Shown piece after piece: positions 25,006 to 29,972 of a stretch of DNA of 29,972 bases. Source of the DNA: JAOABV01 sp964473505 (lineage in GTDB: Bacteria > Hydrothermota > Tepidihabitantia > Tepidihabitantales > CAIPLT01). Within the stretch, counting starts at the first letter, position 1, and every line of letters starts with the position of its first letter. The notes under the pieces are model-generated. The model was not told where the DNA came from. It searched no databases and worked only from the letters and a program-made list of their open reading frames with translations. The stretch lies in the NCBI GenBank assembly GCA_964473505.1, contig CAYYPG010000013.1, positions 1 to 29,972 of the forward strand. Reading direction: 5' to 3'. Both the position numbers and the translations under genes were made by a program.

Positions 25006-26550
25006 ATGTTTGTAATTATGTTATCAATTTTATTTATGCAACCGCAAGGAGAAATTATTTGGTCAGCTCAAGGAACTGGTGGCATTTATTGTGCCGTACC
25101 AACTTATGATTATAATAATGATAGACATCCTGATGTTGTTGCAGCGGCATATTATGGGGCATATCCTTCACCTCCGGTTAGACTTTTTTTGCGCTCAGGC
25201 ATAAATGGCGACATTATTTGGACGCGATCCGACTGCCAAGGAGTTTGGGGAACAAGAGGACTAAAGACAATAAATGATATTAGCGGCGATTCAATACCAG
25301 ATATCATAATGGGAACACCAGGTGGAGTATACCCAGGGAGAACCATTTTTGCCATTAATGGCGTCACTTCAGCGACCATCTGGAGTTACTCGTACTATCC
25401 TAATGCTGGTTGGGTTTATAGTGTTAGTCCGTTCGTTGACCTGAATAATGACGGTTATCCAGAAGTATTAGCCGGTGTTGGCGGAACTTCCAATGACCGG
25501 CGAGGTGTGGCTGAATGTTTTAGTGGACATACTGGGGTTTCACTTTGGTCCTTTCGGCCCAATGACGCAGTTATGTGTCTCGCACCCCATATCGATTTAA
25601 ATAATGATACAGTGCCTGAAGTTCTTGTGGCTTCGGGTGGCAATGGCTTAGACAATCGTATCATCTGTTTAAATGGAAGAGCCGGTACTATTATATGGTC
25701 ATATTTAACCGCTAACTCGGTTGAATTTGTTGCGCCAATCGGTGATGTCAATAATAATGGTGTCCAAGATGTTGTTGGCGGTGGCTGGGCTTACACTGTC
25801 TACTGTGTCGAAGGTTCTAATGGCAGTTTAATCTGGCAAAATAATCTCGGTTCAGGCCGTGTGGTTTATGAATTGAGAAAAATACGCGATATTAATAACG
25901 ATGGAGTTGAGGATGTCGTGGTTGGTTCTTGGTCAAGTTTAGTAAGCGTGCTTTCGGGTCAAAATGGAACTATACTTTGGTCCCAAACAGTCGGTAGTGA
26001 CTGTTGGAATATCGACACATTAAGAGATATTACCAATGATGGCATACCCGAGGTCGTGGCCGGTGCAGTAAACGGTCGAAATATCAAGGTTCTAAACGGT
26101 GCCAACGGCAATGTACTTTGGCAGTACAATTTCATTGACCGGGTCTACGATGTAACCGCATCACCCGACCTTAACGGTGATCATATACCTGATGTTTTGG
26201 TTGGCCTTCAAGACCAAAATAACCAACCGTATCAACTTTATGCCTTCAAAGGACTTCCAAGCAACGTTGCTGTTAATGAAGACTTCTCCAATATCAGAAA
26301 AAATCTAATTAAAGTCGAATACCAGAAAAATCTCGTAATCTTAAAAATCTCCATTCCACAAGGAAAGTCTTTGGGGATTAAATTGTATGACTCGAATGGC
26401 AGATTACTCCAGTCAACAACCAAAATAAAGTCAGATGTCGGTGTTTATCATTTTGATATCTATAAGGATAAAAAGCCCGCTGGAATATATTTTGTTAAAT
26501 TAGAAGTCGAAGGCGAACCAGCCCAAACTGCCAAAATTTTACTATTTTAA
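25006..26550 (+). CDS. Secreted FG-GAP/VCBS beta-propeller with sorting domain
   Basis: A 514-residue protein that starts at an ATG with a good ribosome-binding site (TAAGGAG). After a short signal, at least eight repeats carry calcium-loop-like motifs: DYNNDRHPDVV, DISGDSIPDII, DLNNDGYPEVL, DLNNDTVPEVL, DVNNNGVQDVV, DINNDGVEDVV, DITNDGIPEVV and DLNGDHIPDVL. These alternate with a G..G.IIW-type strand. The pattern is an integrin-like FG-GAP/VCBS (also PQQ-like) propeller. The C-terminus (about 425-514, ending KPAGIYFVKLEV..AQTAKILLF) is a type-IX-like sorting domain. It is probably an exported surface protein of unknown ligand. Confidence 0.82.
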   Translation: MFVIMLSILFMQPQGEIIWSAQGTGGIYCAVPTYDYNNDRHPDVVAAAYYGAYPSPPVRLFLRSGINGDIIWTRSDCQGVWGTRGLKTINDISGDSIPDIIMGTPGGVYPGRTIFAINGVTSATIWSYSYYPNAGWVYSVSPFVDLNNDGYPEVLAGVGGTSNDRRGVAECFSGHTGVSLWSFRPNDAVMCLAPHIDLNNDTVPEVLVASGGNGLDNRIICLNGRAGTIIWSYLTANSVEFVAPIGDVNNNGVQDVVGGGWAYTVYCVEGSNGSLIWQNNLGSGRVVYELRKIRDINNDGVEDVVVGSWSSLVSVLSGQNGTILWSQTVGSDCWNIDTLRDITNDGIPEVVAGAVNGRNIKVLNGANGNVLWQYNFIDRVYDVTASPDLNGDHIPDVLVGLQDQNNQPYQLYAFKGLPSNVAVNEDFSNIRKNLIKVEYQKNLVILKISIPQGKSLGIKLYDSNGRLLQSTTKIKSDVGVYHFDIYKDKKPAGIYFVKLEVEGEPAQTAKILLF

Positions 26551-26702
26551 CTAATTTGCATCCGCATCTGGCTTAAAAACCACGGAATAGACCAAAAATA
26601 GGTTCAGAAAATTAGGAAAATCTCTGTACGATATGTCTTAATTTAATTTTGAGACTCGCCGTAGTATTCTCTTAATGTTCTGATTTACTTGTAAGCTTCC
26701 TT

Positions 26703-27293
26703 TTAATTTATCTTGATTAGTCTATCTGGCGTTAGAATATAATTTACTTTCACGTCTTTCTCAGTTACTAAGTTAGAAAAATCCGTTACGATTTGACATT
26801 CATGAACAATTGTAATTACCTTGGCATTTGGTTTTAATAATTTTTTGATAAGAAGTTCTTCATATTCTCTATCTCCATACCCCTTACCTTTACCCAATCG
26901 GTTACCCTTTAAATCGACCGCAACGCTTCCTTGAATAAACAATTCAGCTGGAGTTTGAGGTGGTTTACCATATTTTTTAAGTCCTTGAATTGTAATTGGT
27001 TTTGTTGCTAACTCGTTTCCGCTAATTTGTTTATATTCTGTAATATGGGGTAATGCTGCCAGAAGCGTCTTGTCATTGGCTAAAATCAACCTGCGGGCAT
27101 TAGTTAAGACCGCGTCTGGCGCAGTAAAAACGCAATGTGCAGTGATAAACTCATCAAGTTCGAGTAATCGAGCGCATGCCTTTTCAGCACCGAAAAAATT
27201 AGGTATTCGGCCATAACATGGTTTAGGAAAAGTAATGAGATTATTTTTTTCCATATATTCCCAAATACGGAAGCGAATTTCGTCCTTCGGCAT
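26703..27293 (-). CDS. 5-formyltetrahydrofolate cyclo-ligase family protein
   Basis: 196 residues from the ATG at 27293, chosen because AAAGGAAAAT precedes it and because the frame's first ATG (27356) lies in the promoter. The family core is present: PDAVLTNARR...DKTLLAAL, then the phosphate-binding loop LKGNRLGKGKGYGDREYEEL near residues 132-151, and a late VHECQIV. The enzyme converts 5-formyl-THF to 5,10-methenyl-THF using ATP, recycling folate. The early FFGAEKAC replaces the usual basic start (R..K..LR) of bacterial YgfA, which makes it closer to the MTHFS-domain (MTHFSD-like) branch. Confidence 0.85.
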   Translation of the reverse strand: MPKDEIRFRIWEYMEKNNLITFPKPCYGRIPNFFGAEKACARLLELDEFITAHCVFTAPDAVLTNARRLILANDKTLLAALPHITEYKQISGNELATKPITIQGLKKYGKPPQTPAELFIQGSVAVDLKGNRLGKGKGYGDREYEELLIKKLLKPNAKVITIVHECQIVTDFSNLVTEKDVKVNYILTPDRLIKIN

Positions 27294-27344
27294 AATTTTC
27301 CTTTGAAAATCTTTACTTATAAAGCCATGCATGTATATCGAATT

Positions 27345-27373
27345 ATTATAGCCCAAGAAGTTGCTAATTGCAA
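27345..27373 (-). promoter_or_regulatory. Sigma70-type promoter of the cyclo-ligase gene
   Basis: On the minus strand TTGCAA (27368-27373), 17 nt, TATAAT (27345-27350). The predicted start is about 45 nt before the ATG at 27293, which carries a Shine-Dalgarno. An in-frame ATG at 27332, close behind the -10, could also be used without a leader. Confidence 0.6.
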
Positions 27374-27627
27374 CCCTACTAATAGGTATGTTCTCCTTTC
27401 TGACTAATTGATATTATTGATTTAATATATTCCAACATGGGCTAGAATACACCTTTTCTTTAACATTTCAATATTGAATTTCCACAAAATATTATAGACT
27501 TCTATGAAGTTTTTATTCTGCACCTCTTGTTTCGGACAAAAAGGCGCTGAATTTATAGCTGACTTTTTCATAGTTTTTCAAGTAATAATTTGGGGGTAGC
27601 GTTAAGATCTTTGTGTAAACTGTTTTT

Positions 27628-27720
27628 TCATAGACAGATTTCAGTAACTGACGCTTCGCCTTTTAGCGTTTCTAAAACGACCGAGAGTTTTTCTGCCGCT
27701 AACCAGTCTTTACGGTTCAT
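27628..27720 (-). pseudogene. IS3-like transposase OrfA remnant
   Basis: A 30-residue frame, MNRKDWLAAEKLSVVLETLK plus GEASVTEICL, resembles the N-terminal helix-turn-helix of IS3-type OrfA (KF..V.EALKGE.SV.EI). It is stopped by TGA at 27628-27630, and downstream frames continue only as scraps (to about 27530). It is a small leftover of an insertion sequence. Confidence 0.45.
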
Positions 27721-27847
27721 TTTACTTCTTTTCTAAGTCTAAACTATCATTAGTACCCGTTATCCAATTAGAGTTTTACAATAAGTCTGACCATTATTTT
27801 TAATTTGCTTTTCATAAAGTGTTAATTTTGTATATTGTCTCTCAATG

Positions 27848-28239
27848 AAAAGCCGATGATTTCCTGATTGCTAAAACCAATGAGCTCGGATAATTATTTT
27901 TTAATTGTCTTTCAGAAAGTAATTAATTCCGTAAATTACTAATACCACAACCTAAACCATTATTTTCTAAATGATTTTGTCTGTTCCGCTCATATTGATT
28001 GTGTTAATTGCCTACAAATTGAGAATTATATTTTTACCAAATTTAATCCCCAAACTAACTCCTAAATTTCTCCCGACCTTGCTTTCTCAAACAGCTTTCT
28101 TGCCTATTTTTCAAGTAATCCAGAAGGCTGTGCAGGGAACTGTACCCTCTTTTTAGAGCAAAATGCTGTATCTTTAAGAAAAACAACAGGTTATCTAAAA
28201 ATCCACCCTATCTAAAACATTAGTTATAACTAATGTTTT
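27848..28239 (+). repeat. Long dispersed repeat, copy B
   Basis: This is the most complete copy. It begins near GAAAAGCCGATGATTTCCTG, runs through the ORF-like part at 27971-28156 (MILSVPLILIVLIAYKLRII, ending GTVPSF) and ends in a palindrome. It is inverted relative to copies A and C, 16.5 kb away. The translated parts of A and B look alike, but stops and indels differ, so the element is probably non-coding or a decayed mobile element. Confidence 0.65.
28214..28239. terminator. 26-bp perfect palindrome at the repeat end, terminator-like
   Basis: A perfect inverted repeat centred between 28226 and 28227 (core CATTAGTTATAACTAATG), with A's on its left arm and seven T's at 28236-28242. The same 18-bp core closes copy A at 10965-10982. 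It could fold as a hairpin with a U-tract and act as a bidirectional terminator, or be the recognition end of a mobile element. It is purely AT-rich apart from the C/G pairs. Confidence 0.5.
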
Positions 28240-28480
28240 TTTGTGTCTATCTTTCCTTAATAGATGGCAGGAAGTATAAAGAGATTAGAAAATTGTGTAG
28301 TTTATGGCGATAAGAAATTAATGTAAAGGAAGACAAAATCAAGTTCGACCAATTTTATCGAGAAGGCAGATGGTATTTAAGTGATAATTAAGTTGCGATA
28401 TATTATATAGTTATGATAAAAGATAGTTCTGATTAATAAATAGTATATATACTATAATACTATATACTTAGACTATAAAC

Positions 28481-28741
28481 GTGAGAATCTGGTTGTCGGA
28501 CAGGGAAATACCGTTTGAGATCTTAAAAAAGACTAAGGATAAGGTAATCGTCAAGGAGATTAATAATATTAAGTACCGAGATATTACATTTAGGTTACCA
28601 TACATTGTTCCCGGTAAATCTTTTTTCTTTTGACTTAAGATATTGATACATCTATCTTATCCAGGGTACGGTAATAATAGTAAACTGAAAGTTCTAAACC
28701 CGGGACAAAAAATAATGATAAGTAAGATGGTTAATTTGTAA
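28481..28741 (+). pseudogene. Small unknown gene interrupted by TGA
   Basis: A GTG at 28481 opens a frame MRIWLSDREIPFEILKKTKD, continuing to TFRLPYIVPGKSFFF, then TGA (28631-28633). The same frame continues without other stops as LKILIHLSYPGYGNNSKLKV through VLNPGQKIMISKM to TAA at 28739-28741. Composition is protein-like on both sides of the TGA. The sequence right after the TGA can form a 7-bp hairpin TAAGATA/TATCTTA with a 10-nt loop. No Cys is near, and the loop distance (9 nt) is too short for a normal SECIS, so a nonsense mutation is more likely than selenocysteine. TATAAT (28453-28458) lies upstream and no ribosome-binding site is seen. The family is unknown. Confidence 0.45.
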
Positions 28742-28772
28742 GGTATGAGATAATTTAGGATTATAGTGTTCT

Positions 28773-28792
28773 GAAAATTCTGAAAAAGTCTT
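28773..28792 (+). repeat. Presumed left end of the adjacent insertion sequence
   Basis: GAAAATTCTGAAAAAGTCTT matches the first 15 bases of the MITE's left end (GAAAACTCTGAAAAA) at 14 of 15 positions and diverges after that. It lies 179 nt before the likely transposase start. It is either the insertion sequence's own terminal inverted repeat or a stub of another MITE copy. Confidence 0.5.
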
Positions 28793-28951
28793 ATTGTTTT
28801 TTAATGATTTACACAAAACAAATTTAAAAGTTTTGACAAAAAATACTTTTTAATTATAATTTACTCAGTGATACAATATTCATTCTTTGAAAACATCCCT
28901 GGTTTAATTCTTAACCAATCAATTAATAATAATATTTCACAGGAGGAAAAA

Positions 28952-29972
28952 GTGATTTCTCAAGAAAGAAAACAATCATCGCTTTTTGGCGATAATTGGA
29001 TTTATAAAAACCTGCTTGAAAAATTCCCTGACCACCCGCTCATTAAACTTAGACCATTGGTCGATAAAATACTTAAAGAGATTGGTGATAATATTGAAGT
29101 TTATTACCGCAAAGATTTTGGTCGGCCGTCCTATCCGGTGTCAGTTATTTTCAAGATGTTACTTTTAGAGTACCTGTATAATCTTAGTGATGTTGCGGTT
29201 TCGCAAGCGGTTTGTTGTAATTTTCTTTTCCGTTGGTTCTGCGGTCTTGATATTGTAGACAATGTACCCGATGATACAACTTTGGTTAAATTTAGAAAGC
29301 GATTGGGTGAAGAAGGTTTTCAAGAGATATTCAAGGATTTTATTTTAGAAGCCAAGCAATTAGGTTATGGCAAAGGCAAGTTAAGGATTATTGATGCAAC
29401 GCATGTCTTGTCTTTTTCTCGTGGATTAGGTGCGGTTAGTCTGTTAAAAGATGGAGCAAAAAGAATCATCAAGCGGATTACCGCGCGAGCCGTAGTTTTG
29501 AAACAATCAACCAAACAGAAAGTATTCAAACTCCTTGAACGTAAACAAATTGCGATGAGAGAAGTAAAGAAGGTAATAAAGAGATTAATCAAGGAAATAG
29601 ACCATCAAGTTGATGAGACGACCCAAAAGATTATTAATCAGATACAAGCCGTAATCAAAGAAGGGAAAAAACTGGGCAGTTTAGTTGATACTGCTGCGCG
29701 GTGGAGATATAAGAAGAATAAAGACAACTTTCCTACTCACGGCGCAAGAAAAGGTCTTACGAATATCGATATAATAAGAATAAAGACAACCCGTTTTTGG
29801 TTATAAAGAAAACTCTGAAAAATGCTCAAGAGAAACCAGGTTCCATAATAAAAAACCAACAGTTATGCTGCTGCATTTCATGCCTTCTGGACCAATATTG
29901 ACTTTGTCAGAGTTCTAATAAGGTGCATTTAGCCAGTGATGAGATGGGTTTTGTAACCAATCTTGAAGTATT
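28952..29972 (+). pseudogene. IS5/IS1182-type transposase gene, frameshifted and split by a MITE
   Basis: The start GTG at 28952 has a strong AGGAGG (28941-28946). The N-terminal domain (HPLIKLRPLVDKIL...YYRKDFGRPSYPVSVIFKML...VPDDTTLVKFRKRLG) is the DUF772-type region of IS5/IS1182 transposases; a DDE-fold Asp lies in RIIDATHVL. The frame closes at 29806, but the family's next motif appears out of frame as VFGYK just before MITE copy 5. After the MITE the protein resumes as KVHLASDEMGFVTNLEV and runs off the window. Lesions: a 62-nt displaced repeat of AAGAATAAAGACAAC (29714 and 29776), a probable lost T in the run at 29794-29798, and the MITE. It cannot make an active transposase. Confidence 0.85.
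29808..29915 (+). repeat. MITE-like repeat, copy 5, inside the transposase gene
   Basis: A 108-bp copy with both ends intact (GAAAACTCTGAAAAA ... TTGACTTTGTCAGAGTTC). The flanks TTATAAA (29801-29807) and TAATAAG (29916-29922) derive from a TTATAAG target, the codons for Tyr-Lys in the GYKVH motif of the transposase. Removing the element and one flank restores GGT TAT AAG GTG CAT. This proves insertion and defines the ends of the element. Confidence 0.9.

Noticed and set aside
1..29972. Recoding of UGA as Trp or Gly throughout the organism
   Set aside because: TGA closes several clear genes at the expected protein ends (atpD, VanZ-like protein), so UGA is a normal stop here.

Overview
The window is about 30 kb of AT-rich bacterial chromosome. 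It suggests a Gram-negative member of the FCB-like or WOR-3 (Stahlbacteria-like) deep lineages. The basis is the combination of a PorV/PorQ-type outer-membrane protein, two secreted proteins with type-IX-like C-terminal sorting domains, a BamA/TamA-TamB pair, and a V-type ATPase subunit. The lineage is an inference from gene content, not from any marker comparison.

Layout. 1-950 holds no gene I can name. 951-5912 (+) carries a PorV/PorQ-like protein, a YhaM-type OB/HD exonuclease, a solitary V-ATPase subunit D, a VanZ-like membrane protein and hisS. 6176-10427 is a minus-strand envelope redox cluster bracketed and interrupted by copies of a 107-108 bp MITE-like repeat. In order of transcription it has a thioredoxin-fold protein with an in-frame TGA, a TlpA-like thioredoxin, a DUF6029-like outer-membrane protein, a 44-residue CxxC membrane peptide and a polyferredoxin. 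10428-11625 is repeat-rich. 11755-13551 (+) has an ECF sigma factor, a zinc-finger anti-sigma and Hsp20. 13767-14172 (-) is a decayed gene. 14491-20471 (+) is an Omp85 protein and TamB. 20799-23756 (+) is a PriA with eroded helicase motifs, secG and rplU. 24026-26550 (+) is two sorting-domain proteins. 26703-27293 (-) is a formyltetrahydrofolate cyclo-ligase. 27628-29972 is a graveyard of mobile-element pieces, ending in a transposase gene split by a MITE copy.

Most notable result. The gene at 9493-10269 (-) reads through one in-frame TGA (10096-10098) at the first position of a thioredoxin CxxC, giving U-S-Y-C. A GC-rich hairpin with a G-starting loop lies 17 nt downstream, and a TTGACA-17-TATAAT promoter stands in front. 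I read it as an intact selenoprotein at the head of the redox cluster, a plausible uncharacterised electron-transfer route to the periplasm.

Second theme. Several first genes (porV-like, atpD, the selenoprotein, secG) have promoter -10 boxes only 6-8 nt before the ATG, which predicts leaderless mRNAs. Genes inside operons (rplU, TlpA) carry clear Shine-Dalgarno sequences.
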